Below are positions 55,209-64,000 of a DNA stretch of 64,000 nucleotides, in pieces. The DNA lies in contig JAAENC010000128.1 in the NCBI GenBank assembly GCA_024224815.1, positions 62,001 to 126,000 of the forward strand. The letters are read 5' to 3'. A model generated the notes under the pieces. The model ran no database searches. It was not told the DNA's origin and saw only the letters and a list, made by a program, of their open reading frames with translations. Within the stretch, counting starts at the first letter, position 1; each line of letters opens with the position of its first letter. The position numbers and the translations under genes were made by a program. This stretch comes from Chloroflexota bacterium. Lineage in GTDB: Bacteria; Chloroflexota; Anaerolineae; Anaerolineales; Villigracilaceae.

Positions 55209-57911
55209 ATGTCTACATCGATTTTAGCTACTAAACTCTATATACCTACACCTCGAGACAGAGCAGTTCTTCGCCCTCACCTGATTGAGCAGCTGACCGA
55301 AGGGTTGCACGGCAAACTTACTCTCATCTCTGCCTCCGCAGGTTTTGGTAAAACCACGCTGGTCAGCGAATGGGTCGCTGGTTGCGAGCGACAGTCAGCC
55401 TGGCTATCCTTGGATGAAGAAGATAACGATCTCACACGCTTTCTGACATACTTGGTCGCTGCTTTGCAGACGGTCATTCCTACGATTGATGATGACTTAT
55501 TGGCAGCACTCCAATCCCCTCAACCACCGCCAACAGAATCCATACTAACATCTCTGCTGAACGAAATCTCCAATGCAGAAAATCATTTTATCTTCGTCCT
55601 TGACGATTACCACATCATTGACAATAAACAGATCGATGAGACGCTCACCTTCCTTCTTGACCACTTGCCACCCCAGATGCATCTGGTAATCACTACTCGT
55701 GAAGACCCGTCTTTACCTCTATCCCGGTTGCGCGTCCGTGACCAGCTAACTGAGCTTCGTGCGGCTGATTTGCGCTTCATGCCCGCTGAAACTGCTGGAT
55801 TTCTCAACCAGATGATGGGGCTAAATCTTTCGGATGAAGATATAACTGCCTTGGAAACCCGCACTGAAGGCTGGATCGCGGGTCTGCAATTGGCCGCAAT
55901 TTCCATAAAAGGACAGAAAGATACTGACAAATTTATCCAATCCTTTACAGGGAGCCATCGTTTTGTGTTGGACTATCTGATCGAAGAGGTCATGGAACAG
56001 CAGCCTGAAAATGTACAAACCTTCTTACTGGAGACGTCGATTCTCAGCCGTCTGAGCGGACCCTTATGCGATGCGGTTACTAGTCAGGATAATGGAAAAG
56101 AAACGTTGGAGATCCTTGATCGCTCAAATTTATTCGTCGTCGCTCTCGATAACGACCGCCGTTGGTATCGATATCATCATCTCTTTGCCGATGTGCTTCT
56201 AGCGCGCTTGATGGAGAAAAAGTCGAATCTTATCCCCACCCTACAGCAGCGAGCGAGTAAGTGGTACGAGCAAAACGATTCTCCCTCCGATGCAATTCAT
56301 CACGCACTTGCTGCCAAAGATTTTGACCGAACAGCAGACCTGCTTGAGAAAGTCTGGCCAGCAATGGATCAAACTTTTCAAACCAATACCTGGCTGGGAT
56401 GGGCAAAGGCGCTGCCTGATGATTTGGTTCGTACCAGACCTGTGCTCAGCGTTGATTTTGCTTGGACATTTCTAAATCAGGGAGAACTAGATGCCGCAAA
56501 ATATCGACTAAAGGATGCTGAAAAATGGCTGGAGACACCATCCACTGAACAACACCAAAAGATGGTTGTTGTAGATGAAGATCGATTCCACTCTTTATCC
56601 GCATCCATCGCTTCTGCCCGAACTTATATAGCGATGGCTCTTGGAGATGTGCCCAACACCCTGATATACGCTCAACAAGCTCTCGACCTTTTACCCGAAG
56701 ACGCCTATCTCAAACGCGGTCCCGCAGCATCTCTTTTGGGGTTGGCTTATTGGGCAAGCGGAAATCTGGAAGAAGCCCATCAGGCTCTTGCGGATGCGAT
56801 GAATGGTTTTCGCAAGAGTGGCAATCTCATTTTCGCCATCAGTGGCACCTATGGCTTGGCTGATATCAGGGTAGCTCAAGGGCAACTCCGCGAAGCGATC
56901 AGCATATATGAGCGCTCGCTGCAATTAGCGCTAGAGCAAGGTGAACCTGCGATACCCGGCACAGCAGATATTTATTTAGGATTAAGCAAGCTCTTTTATG
57001 AGCAAGGCGATGTCGAGACCACCAAAGAAAACCTATCAAAAAGCGAAGCCTTGGGCGAGCAAGCTGCGCTAGCCGATTGGCCCTATCGATTGCGAATTGC
57101 CCAGGCACGAATAAAGCAATCCGAAGGAGATATGAACAGTGCTCTTAATCTACTCGATGAAGCAGAGCAACTCTATTTCAGCTCTCCTGTCCCTGAGACA
57201 CATCCCATCTCGGCATTGAAAACACAGGTGTGGATTGCTCAAGGCAAATTGACAGAGGCCTTAGAATGGGCGCAAAAGCGCGGCTTATCGGTTGATGGTG
57301 AAATCAGCTACCTGCGTGAATTTGAATTCATCACGCTGGCAAAAATACTCATTGCCCAATATAAAAAGGGGCAGGAAGATGAGATTATTCATCAAGCAAA
57401 CATCCTGATCGAGCGCCTGTTGAAAGCCGCTGAAGATGGCGAGCGTGTAGGCAGTGTAATCGAAACCCTCTTATTACAAGCTCTGGTTTACAAGGCGCAA
57501 GGCGAGATTTCTTTGGCGCTTGAGCCTCTTGAGCGTGCCCTAACGCTGGCTGAACCCGAAAGCTATCTCCGCATCTTTGTGAATGAAGGGGCGCCGATGC
57601 AAGAGCTACTATCCGAAGCAATTGCTCAAGAAATCATGCCCGACTATGTGAATAAGTTATTAGCTGCGTTTTCAACGAAAAAGCAAAAAACTGATTCGCC
57701 CCCTGAGCAAACATTAATTAATCCCCTCAGTGAGCGTGAGTTGGAAATTTTGACTCTCATCGCTGCTGGGCTGAAAAACAAAGAGATTGCTGAACAACTT
57801 TTTATCAGCCTGAACACTGTTCTCTATCACGTCAAAAATATCTATAATAAATTGGGGGTCAAAAAACGCACCCTTGCCATCATCAAAGCCCGCGAACTCA
57901 ATCTCATCTAG
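55209..57911 (+). CDS. MalT-like STAND/LuxR-family transcriptional regulator
   Basis: This 900-residue protein starts with a STAND ATPase domain: Walker A S-A-G-F-G-K-T-T near 43-50, A-W-L-S-L-D-E-E-D-N-D near 64, and Walker B F-V-L-D-D-Y-H near 126. A winged-helix region follows (about 260-330), then a superhelical TPR-like sensor (about 340-800). A LuxR helix-turn-helix closes the protein (about 835-895, L-S-E-R-E-L-E-I-L-T-L-I-A-A-G-L-K-N-K-E-I-A). Such large ATP-binding regulators assemble on DNA after binding an inducer. The ligand is unknown and no sugar-use genes are adjacent. It is transcribed alone, probably from a leaderless promoter. Confidence 0.93.
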   Translation: MSTSILATKLYIPTPRDRAVLRPHLIEQLTEGLHGKLTLISASAGFGKTTLVSEWVAGCERQSAWLSLDEEDNDLTRFLTYLVAALQTVIPTIDDDLLAALQSPQPPPTESILTSLLNEISNAENHFIFVLDDYHIIDNKQIDETLTFLLDHLPPQMHLVITTREDPSLPLSRLRVRDQLTELRAADLRFMPAETAGFLNQMMGLNLSDEDITALETRTEGWIAGLQLAAISIKGQKDTDKFIQSFTGSHRFVLDYLIEEVMEQQPENVQTFLLETSILSRLSGPLCDAVTSQDNGKETLEILDRSNLFVVALDNDRRWYRYHHLFADVLLARLMEKKSNLIPTLQQRASKWYEQNDSPSDAIHHALAAKDFDRTADLLEKVWPAMDQTFQTNTWLGWAKALPDDLVRTRPVLSVDFAWTFLNQGELDAAKYRLKDAEKWLETPSTEQHQKMVVVDEDRFHSLSASIASARTYIAMALGDVPNTLIYAQQALDLLPEDAYLKRGPAASLLGLAYWASGNLEEAHQALADAMNGFRKSGNLIFAISGTYGLADIRVAQGQLREAISIYERSLQLALEQGEPAIPGTADIYLGLSKLFYEQGDVETTKENLSKSEALGEQAALADWPYRLRIAQARIKQSEGDMNSALNLLDEAEQLYFSSPVPETHPISALKTQVWIAQGKLTEALEWAQKRGLSVDGEISYLREFEFITLAKILIAQYKKGQEDEIIHQANILIERLLKAAEDGERVGSVIETLLLQALVYKAQGEISLALEPLERALTLAEPESYLRIFVNEGAPMQELLSEAIAQEIMPDYVNKLLAAFSTKKQKTDSPPEQTLINPLSERELEILTLIAAGLKNKEIAEQLFISLNTVLYHVKNIYNKLGVKKRTLAIIKARELNLI

Positions 57912-57920
57912 GATGATCCT

Positions 57921-57980
57921 GCGAGGAGCATGCTTTTGCACGTGGCAGTCCCAAAGCTATTCAGGAGATTGCGCCGTCGG
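57921..57980. repeat. Dispersed GCGAGGAGCATGCT repeat and decayed intergenic region
   Basis: GCGAGGAGCATGCTTTTGC (57921-57939) matches the repeat inside the FemAB-like gene. AGGAGATTGCGCC (about 57962-57974) continues the family. The rest of the gap to 58224 has no intact gene, but 58060-58180 reads as a Lys/Glu/Arg-rich open frame (R-K-R-D-D-A-H-A-E-K-M-L-F-D-G-K) that could be a gene fossil. Confidence 0.6.
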
Positions 57981-58224
57981 GTAAAGCTCTCTTCTCAAAG
58001 ATACAAATGAGTAGTGATATATTGCGGATATAGAACCGCATCGGACGTGTTTTGGGCTTGGTTGCCGCACCCAAGCATCTTCTCGGCGTAAACGGGATGA
58101 TGCCCACGCCGAGAAAATGTTATTTGATGGCAAGCAAGTTGAAGCTACGCGCGAAGCGCATCTGGAAATCGTCAAACGCTTTGTGTGCATCTTAATTTAT
58201 CCCCCCCATTTCTATCTTCATGCT

Positions 58225-61200
58225 CTATTTTTCTGGGGTCCAGACCTCGACACGATTGCGCCCAGCATCTTTCGCGGCATAGAGAGCGCTATCTGCACGC
58301 ATAATTAGGTCATCAAGGGATAGCTTCTCTCCATCTAGGCTGGCTACCCCAAAGCTGGCTGTTAGAGAAATGGAGTCATCCCCAAACTTAAGCGATTCTG
58401 CACCAGATAATCTCTTTTGTGTCCGTTCTGCTATCCGTTTTGCCTGTTTCAAATCGGTTTCTGGAAGCAGAATGATAAACTCTTCACCACCATATCGGGC
58501 AAAGAGATCATTCTCACGTAAGTTAGGCTGACATTCTGTGGTCAGCATACGCAAGGCCTGATCCCCTGTACTGTGACCATAAGTGTCGTTGACGCTCTTG
58601 AAATGATCAATATCAAACATGATTACAGAGAGCGTATGATCATAACGCATGGCACGCTTGAGTTCTCTTGTGGCGAGTTTAAAAAAATGGCGACGGTTGA
58701 GAATACCTGTTAGAGGGTCGGTAGTAGCCTGCTGTCGTAGCTTTTCCTCCATTTTCTTGCGCTCGGTGATATCCTGAATTGTACCGATTTGCCTGATCTC
58801 CTGACCTGCGCTGTCGAACAAGCTCTTCCAGCGTTCCTGGATGTGTCGAATCTCTCCACCTGGTCGCACAATCCTGAAATCCAAGTCTGTGTTCCGTTGC
58901 CCTGCCTGGGATGCAGCCAGAGCCGCCTGAAAACGCGGTATATCGTCGGGGTGGAAGATTGTGTAGAGCCAGTCGTATGTCACCTCTCGCCGTTCGCATC
59001 CTACGATACTGAACATTTCATCAGACCAATATACTTCATCGGTCACCAAATCGTGCCACCAATTTCCGATATGTGCTATGCGTTGTGCTTCCAGCAGTCT
59101 GGTTTCACTTTCTTGTAGCGCCGCTTCGGCCTGTTTGCGTTCAGTGATGTCGATGGCGATTTCCATTCGCACCAGACGACCGTCTGTCCAGCGGATGGCC
59201 TGATCGCGAAGTTCGTACCAGCGGTTAGTGATGGTGTTTTGGAACTGCCAGACATAGGTGTCGTTCGCTTCGCCCTTCGCGTCGAGCAAGCGATTGTTGG
59301 TGCAAAATTCACATGGGCCTCTTTGCCCGCTCTGGATTGTTTCCCAGCACATTTTCCCGATCATATCTGTTCCAAAGAGGTCTCGCATCAATTTATTGAC
59401 AAATAACACCTCATACGTCTCCATATCTGCAACATATACACTGGCATCCAAGCTGTCCATCACGGTGCTAAAGCGTTCGTGTGATTGCCGTAGCATCTCC
59501 TCTGCCTGTTTGCGCTCGGTGATATCACGACTAATGCCGAGGATGCCAAGCAATTCGCCATTTGGCCCCAAAAAAGGTGTTTTCAAAGTATCTATTAATA
59601 TTTTTTTGCCATCAGGGTATGTGATCCACTCATCATTGTGACGTGTTTCACGCTTTTTCAGCATGAGTGTGTCATTTTTACGGAAGGCGTCAGCTATTTT
59701 TCTATTGAACAGGTCATAATCTGTTTTGTTTACAATTTCCTCTTTAGGCCTGTCCACCAACTTGGCAAATGGAGAATTACAACCAAGATAGACTCCATCT
59801 GTATCTTTATAGAAAATGATGTCAGGTATCGAATCCAATAAGGAGGAAATTAAACCGCTTTGTCGTTTAATCTTCTCATCTGCCTGCTTGCGCTCAGTAA
59901 TGTCAATGGCGGTAGTGAAATTATATTGTTTGCCCTGTAGTTCAATAATCTCTACTGATAAGAGCACATCGATGGGCGTGCCATCTTTGGTATAAATAAT
60001 TGCTTCTGCATTATTTAGTATTCCTGTTTCTTTCACCTTGGCTATCGCCTCATCTTTGAAGTTAGTATCCATGTGTACCAACTCTGAGGCCCGCTCCCCA
60101 ATGGTTTCTTGTGGAGTAAAACCAAGTTTGTCATAAAAAGTCTGGTTGACTTCAATGAATTTGCCGCTTTCTAATTCGCTCAAACCGACAATAGCTGGGT
60201 TCATATGAAATGCTTTGGCAAATTTTTCTTCAGAAATGGCCAAGGCGGATACATCTTTACTAACGCCAAAGATAGCCTCTTTGCCATTCCACATTCCGCT
60301 TGTTACCCGCGTTTCAACGGGGATCAACTCGCCGCTTTTGGTTTGCAAGGGAACAGGGCAGTAGGTTTCTTCACCTTGCAGCATTTGAGCCACGATATGC
60401 GCGGCTTCCTGATGGCGCTCTTTGGGGTGTACAAATAACACCGGTTGGCCGGTTAGCTCTTCGGCGGAATAGCCCAGCCGTTCGATGACCGTTTGATTAG
60501 AGAGTTCAATATTGCCCTGCTCATCCAGAATAAAGAGAAAGTCATCGACGGTGTCAAAAAAGGTGCGGAAGTTATTTTCGCTTTGCTGCACAGCTTGTTC
60601 AGTCTGCTTGCGTTCGGTGATGTCGCGGAGTATTTCAAGTTTTGAAATGCTACCGTCACTATTTTTCAGCGGCGTGTCAATAAGATCATACGTTCTCCCG
60701 TTCTTCGCAACATGAAATTCCCAATGAACGGTTTTTCCGGCAAGTACCTCTTTATTTTTGCACCAGGGACACACTGTCGTCATATCATGGAAATAAGCAT
60801 AACATTTTTGCCCATCATAAGACCCGAAATCTTTTTGAAGCACCGGATTCACATATTGGATATCATAGTCGTGATCTACAATATAAATGCCGTCATTCAT
60901 TGTATCCAAAATATTGCTGACATTGTCGCGTTCGATTTGTAGCGCCTCCACCGCCCGCTTACGCTCGGTGATGTCAAATATAATGCCATCTAATGAAAGA
61001 AGTAATCCATCCGAATCGAATATTGGTTTTCCTCTCTCATAAAAATGTCGAATATCGCCGTTCTTGTGAATAAAACGATATTCCACCTCAAAAGTTGCTT
61101 TGCCATCGATCGCTTCATTCACTACTTCGACAACATAATCATGATCTTCCGGGTGGATATATGGCTCAATGGAGCAAACTTCTCCTTTAGTCAATTCTTC

Positions 61201-63525
61201 GGGTTTATAGCCAGTCATTGCTGTCACAATATCATTAAAGAAAAGCATGCGACCATTTTCTTTATGTAGCACCCGATAAACAGTTCCCGGCATATTTTCT
61301 GTGAGCGTGCGATATGAGCGTTCACTTTCTTTCAGATCATGTAAAAAGTGCAAGCTGCTCAGAGCGTCTCCAATTCGGTGGCCAATCTCGTGAAATAGGT
61401 TTTGCTCTTCATCTGTCCATTCACGATGATACGAGCACTGATGCATAACAAACAACCAGGATTTACCTGTATGTGTATGAATAGGCATATATATCTCGGA
61501 TAAGAATGAAAAACGCTCGGCGGTTTCATATATGCTTTCTTCATTTTGATGAATGCTCGTAATGACCTCGTCTTTCTCCAGCGCATTGCGAAGCACCTTC
61601 GCCACCTCAGGAGTCATGGGTATATCTTCTCCAATGGGTAGTTCGCTAGGATACTCCGGGCGCGTACGCTCCATCGGCACGCTCCACGATTCAGCATCAG
61701 GGTCGCAGGGAAAGAATAATCCAGCGCGGTCTGACTCGAATATCTCAAGTGAGACTTGCAATACATTCACCATCATCTGCCCAATATCGGTCGTCTCTTG
61801 GATAATCTGATTGACCCGCTCCAAATTCTCAAGAAAATCTAGGTGGGCAACGCGCTCATCTTCAGCTTGCCTGCGCTCGGTGATGTCGTGAACGAACGCG
61901 GTAATATGCGCAAATTTTCCTTCTGAATCATACGTTGCCGTTGCAAGTAATTCAATTGGAACAACGCTGCCATCCTTACGGATATACTCTTTTTCAAATA
62001 GCACGCTATTTTTGCCGCTGAGCACTTCATTCATTTTTCTCGCTTCGATATCTTTCCATTTTGAAGGTGTCAGGGCTTTATTCCAGTCAATCGTTTGCAG
62101 CTCTTCAAGCGTATAACCGGTGAGCTCTTCAAAAGCGGCATTACACTTTTCGATACGGCCGTCAGGATAGCCAGTGACTATGGCTATCGGTGCTGAGCGT
62201 ACAATATCTGCCAGCGTTTTTTCTCGTTCTTCACTTGCTATTCTTAACTCCTCGGCCCGTTTGTGTTCGGTGGTGTCGTGGAATATCTCAAATTTTGACA
62301 TGCTACCGTCGGTGTTCCTGAAGGGCATATCGAACAGATCATAGTGCCGATCCGTTTTGAGCGATTGCCATTCCCAGCGCACAGATTCACCAGCAAAAAC
62401 CTTATCATTCTTGCACCAGGGACAAGCTTCTGCACGAGCGTGAAGGTACTCGTAGCACTTGCGGCCAGCGACAGGGCCAAACTCTTGCTCAATAACAGGA
62501 TTGACATACTCAATATCGCCCTGCCGACTGACAATATAGACTCCATCGGGAATAGAGTTGAGAATACTCATCATACGAGTATGCTCAAGCTGTTGTGCCT
62601 CCTCCGCCTGCTTGCGCTCGGTGATATTTATTCCCAAGCCGATTAGATGAGGTTTCCCATTGATTTCTATGCGTGATCCGCTGAAAAAATAAGGGATTTT
62701 CGTGCCCTGTTTTGTGACCAGTTCCGCCTCAGACTCAGAAAGACCCTTAGTAAAAACCTCCTTCATTTTCTCTGCAATGTGAATTTCATCGGGACCTTGG
62801 AAAAAATCTGTGGCATGCATTTCAGCAAGCTCATCCGATGAATAACCGGAAACAATTTCCCATTGCTTGTTCCATCTAATAAGTCGTTCTTCATCATCAA
62901 TTACATAAAAAAGTCCGGGCAGGCTATTGATGTATTCTTCAGAGAGCGATTTTTCATTTCGTAATGCTTCCTCCGCCCGTTTACGCTCGGTGATGTCAAC
63001 TTTAGAAATCAATACTTTTGCAAGGCTCTCTTCGTAGCCCGGGGCAACGGATAATTTTATGACAACATGAACTTTTTCACCCGTCAACGTTTGATTAATA
63101 TTTTCACTTTCAAATTCAGTTTTACCTTCGGCCAAAGCTATAATCTCTTCTCTGAACACATCGTAAGATTCTTCTGTGAAAATGGCTTCTAGGCCTCTCT
63201 TAAACTCTTCTTGATTTTCAAATTCCAGAGCCACCTTATTTGCGCCAGTGAAACTTACCAAAGAGGCGCACTTGACAACGTCTTCAGGATGATCATCAAA
63301 ATATGTTCTAAAATTTTTGATCCCTGAATCCTGTAGACTGTCAATATATATTTTAACTTCGGAGAAATCTTCTTCCCAGAGTGGAATTGGAGAATCTTCA
63401 AATAAACTGCGGAACCGCTCCTCGCTCTCTTGCAAGGCTTGCTCCGCCTGCTTACGTTCGGCATCAGCTTTCTCTAATTCTCGAATCCGTTGTCCCAATT
63501 CTTTATATGTTGTTTTTTTAGGCAT
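58225..63525 (-). CDS. Multi-PAS/GAF sensor diguanylate cyclase (11 PAS, 1 GAF, GGDEF)
   Basis: This 1766-residue soluble protein has a short N-terminal coiled coil, four PAS domains (about 35-590), one GAF domain (about 595-765), seven more PAS domains (about 770-1590), and a GGDEF domain (about 1600-1760). PAS units are joined by the usual D-I-T-E-R-K-Q-A-E linkers. The cyclase site reads R-Y-G-G-E-E-F, and the product-inhibition R-x-x-D site lies five residues before it (R-E-N-D), so an active, feedback-controlled c-di-GMP synthase is expected. The third and sixth PAS contain C-P-W-C and the tenth C-E-F-C, possible redox or metal sites. There is no membrane segment. A second GGDEF gene lies 54 bp upstream in the same direction. 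Confidence 0.92.
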   Translation of the reverse strand: MPKKTTYKELGQRIRELEKADAERKQAEQALQESEERFRSLFEDSPIPLWEEDFSEVKIYIDSLQDSGIKNFRTYFDDHPEDVVKCASLVSFTGANKVALEFENQEEFKRGLEAIFTEESYDVFREEIIALAEGKTEFESENINQTLTGEKVHVVIKLSVAPGYEESLAKVLISKVDITERKRAEEALRNEKSLSEEYINSLPGLFYVIDDEERLIRWNKQWEIVSGYSSDELAEMHATDFFQGPDEIHIAEKMKEVFTKGLSESEAELVTKQGTKIPYFFSGSRIEINGKPHLIGLGINITERKQAEEAQQLEHTRMMSILNSIPDGVYIVSRQGDIEYVNPVIEQEFGPVAGRKCYEYLHARAEACPWCKNDKVFAGESVRWEWQSLKTDRHYDLFDMPFRNTDGSMSKFEIFHDTTEHKRAEELRIASEEREKTLADIVRSAPIAIVTGYPDGRIEKCNAAFEELTGYTLEELQTIDWNKALTPSKWKDIEARKMNEVLSGKNSVLFEKEYIRKDGSVVPIELLATATYDSEGKFAHITAFVHDITERRQAEDERVAHLDFLENLERVNQIIQETTDIGQMMVNVLQVSLEIFESDRAGLFFPCDPDAESWSVPMERTRPEYPSELPIGEDIPMTPEVAKVLRNALEKDEVITSIHQNEESIYETAERFSFLSEIYMPIHTHTGKSWLFVMHQCSYHREWTDEEQNLFHEIGHRIGDALSSLHFLHDLKESERSYRTLTENMPGTVYRVLHKENGRMLFFNDIVTAMTGYKPEELTKGEVCSIEPYIHPEDHDYVVEVVNEAIDGKATFEVEYRFIHKNGDIRHFYERGKPIFDSDGLLLSLDGIIFDITERKRAVEALQIERDNVSNILDTMNDGIYIVDHDYDIQYVNPVLQKDFGSYDGQKCYAYFHDMTTVCPWCKNKEVLAGKTVHWEFHVAKNGRTYDLIDTPLKNSDGSISKLEILRDITERKQTEQAVQQSENNFRTFFDTVDDFLFILDEQGNIELSNQTVIERLGYSAEELTGQPVLFVHPKERHQEAAHIVAQMLQGEETYCPVPLQTKSGELIPVETRVTSGMWNGKEAIFGVSKDVSALAISEEKFAKAFHMNPAIVGLSELESGKFIEVNQTFYDKLGFTPQETIGERASELVHMDTNFKDEAIAKVKETGILNNAEAIIYTKDGTPIDVLLSVEIIELQGKQYNFTTAIDITERKQADEKIKRQSGLISSLLDSIPDIIFYKDTDGVYLGCNSPFAKLVDRPKEEIVNKTDYDLFNRKIADAFRKNDTLMLKKRETRHNDEWITYPDGKKILIDTLKTPFLGPNGELLGILGISRDITERKQAEEMLRQSHERFSTVMDSLDASVYVADMETYEVLFVNKLMRDLFGTDMIGKMCWETIQSGQRGPCEFCTNNRLLDAKGEANDTYVWQFQNTITNRWYELRDQAIRWTDGRLVRMEIAIDITERKQAEAALQESETRLLEAQRIAHIGNWWHDLVTDEVYWSDEMFSIVGCERREVTYDWLYTIFHPDDIPRFQAALAASQAGQRNTDLDFRIVRPGGEIRHIQERWKSLFDSAGQEIRQIGTIQDITERKKMEEKLRQQATTDPLTGILNRRHFFKLATRELKRAMRYDHTLSVIMFDIDHFKSVNDTYGHSTGDQALRMLTTECQPNLRENDLFARYGGEEFIILLPETDLKQAKRIAERTQKRLSGAESLKFGDDSISLTASFGVASLDGEKLSLDDLIMRADSALYAAKDAGRNRVEVWTPEK

Positions 63526-63579
63526 TTTATTTTTTCGTCATTGCTAGTGGAACACGAATTTTCATTTCTACTTTCGTGC

Positions 63580-64000
63580 TTATATTTCTGGGTTCCAGAC
63601 AACAACGCGATTACGCCCAGCCTTTTTTGCAGCATAGAGAGCGCCATCTGAACGAATAATCAGGTTATCGAGGGATAGCTTCTTACCATTGAGGCTGGCT
63701 ACCCCAAAACTGGCTGTTAGGAAAATAGTCTTAGCCCCAGATTTGAGCGATTTTGTACCAGATAATCTCTTTCGTATCCGTTCTGCCATCTGATCTGCCT
63801 GCTTCTGGTCGGCTTCTGGTAGCAGAATGATAAACTCTTCGCCACCGTATCGGGCAAAGAGATCGTTCTCACGCAAGCCAGTCTGGCATTCTGCAGTCAG
63901 CATACACAAAGCTTGGTCTCCCACACTGTGACCATAAGAATCGTTGACCCTCTTGAAGTGATCAATATCAAACATGATCACAGAGAGCGGATGTTCATAA
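63580..64000 (-). CDS. GGDEF protein, C-terminal part (5' end outside window)
   Basis: The frame is open to the window end, giving the last 139 residues: the GGDEF domain from L-S-V-I-M-F-D-I-D-H-F-K onward, with R-E-N-D (I-site) and R-Y-G-G-E-E-F. It is very like the end of the protein at 58225, with runs of identical residues, so the two genes arose by tandem duplication or gene conversion. Sensor domains are beyond the window. Both are transcribed in the same direction and may share a transcript. Confidence 0.9.
   Translation of the reverse strand, partial: YEHPLSVIMFDIDHFKRVNDSYGHSVGDQALCMLTAECQTGLRENDLFARYGGEEFIILLPEADQKQADQMAERIRKRLSGTKSLKSGAKTIFLTASFGVASLNGKKLSLDNLIIRSDGALYAAKKAGRNRVVVWNPEI

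Overview
The window looks like chromosomal DNA of a free-living Chloroflexota bacterium, most likely class Anaerolineae. This is an inference from gene content: many TPR and STAND proteins, a MalT-type LuxR regulator, NarL-type two-component pairs with multi-spanning sensors, a CbiM-PDGLE/CbiQ/CbiO transporter, lipid-anchored multihaem cytochromes with collagen-like stalks, and many short palindromic intergenic repeats. No rRNA, phage or insertion-sequence transposase gene and no CRISPR array was seen. One tRNA (Lys, CTT) is present.

Layout. 1-8.3 kb: two Crp/Fnr-type regulators (one cut by the window edge), a membrane protein read divergently across an FNR-like box, a PHP phosphoesterase, secG, a peptide-type solute-binding protein, an M20 peptidase and a DUF1385 membrane protein. 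8.3-22.3 kb: the most unusual block. It holds a probable structured RNA, a TPR sensor protein, a histidine kinase/NarL regulator pair, a 600-bp gap with a 12-bp periodic array, a degenerate MraZ paralogue, a STAND-like ATPase, a TPR protein sharing an N-terminal domain with the first one, a possible 34-codon coupling ORF, an acidic TPR protein, a TPR-ParB-TPR fusion and a membrane HD-GYP protein. 22.4-31.2 kb: plsY/terC, membrane proteins, a lipoprotein, a methylmalonyl-CoA epimerase-like protein and tilS. 31.3-41.4 kb: a surface-polysaccharide locus (glycosyltransferase, polyprenyl sugar-phosphate transferase, epimerase, CapD-like protein), two FemAB-like aminoacyltransferases and a D-cysteine desulfhydrase-like enzyme. 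41.5-46.9 kb: a penicillin-acylase-family hydrolase and a second two-component pair. 47.1-49.8 kb: 8-haem and 6-haem lipoprotein cytochromes. 49.9-52.9 kb: a Ni/Co ECF transporter operon led by a Fur-family gene with a near-perfect operator/promoter. 53-64 kb: two SH3-like lipoproteins, tRNA-Lys, a MalT-like regulator, and two adjacent GGDEF proteins, one carrying 11 PAS domains plus a GAF domain.

How the parts may work together. The 8.3-22.3 kb block is the best candidate for an undescribed system. It reads as a signalling cassette in which a sensor kinase/regulator and an MraZ-like protein could control expression of an ATPase plus TPR scaffold proteins, one of which carries a DNA-binding, CTPase-type ParB core, with an HD-GYP c-di-GMP phosphodiesterase at the end. 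The GGDEF proteins near 60 kb could supply the opposing cyclase activity. The functional links are inference; domain identities, gene order, overlaps and repeats are read from the sequence.
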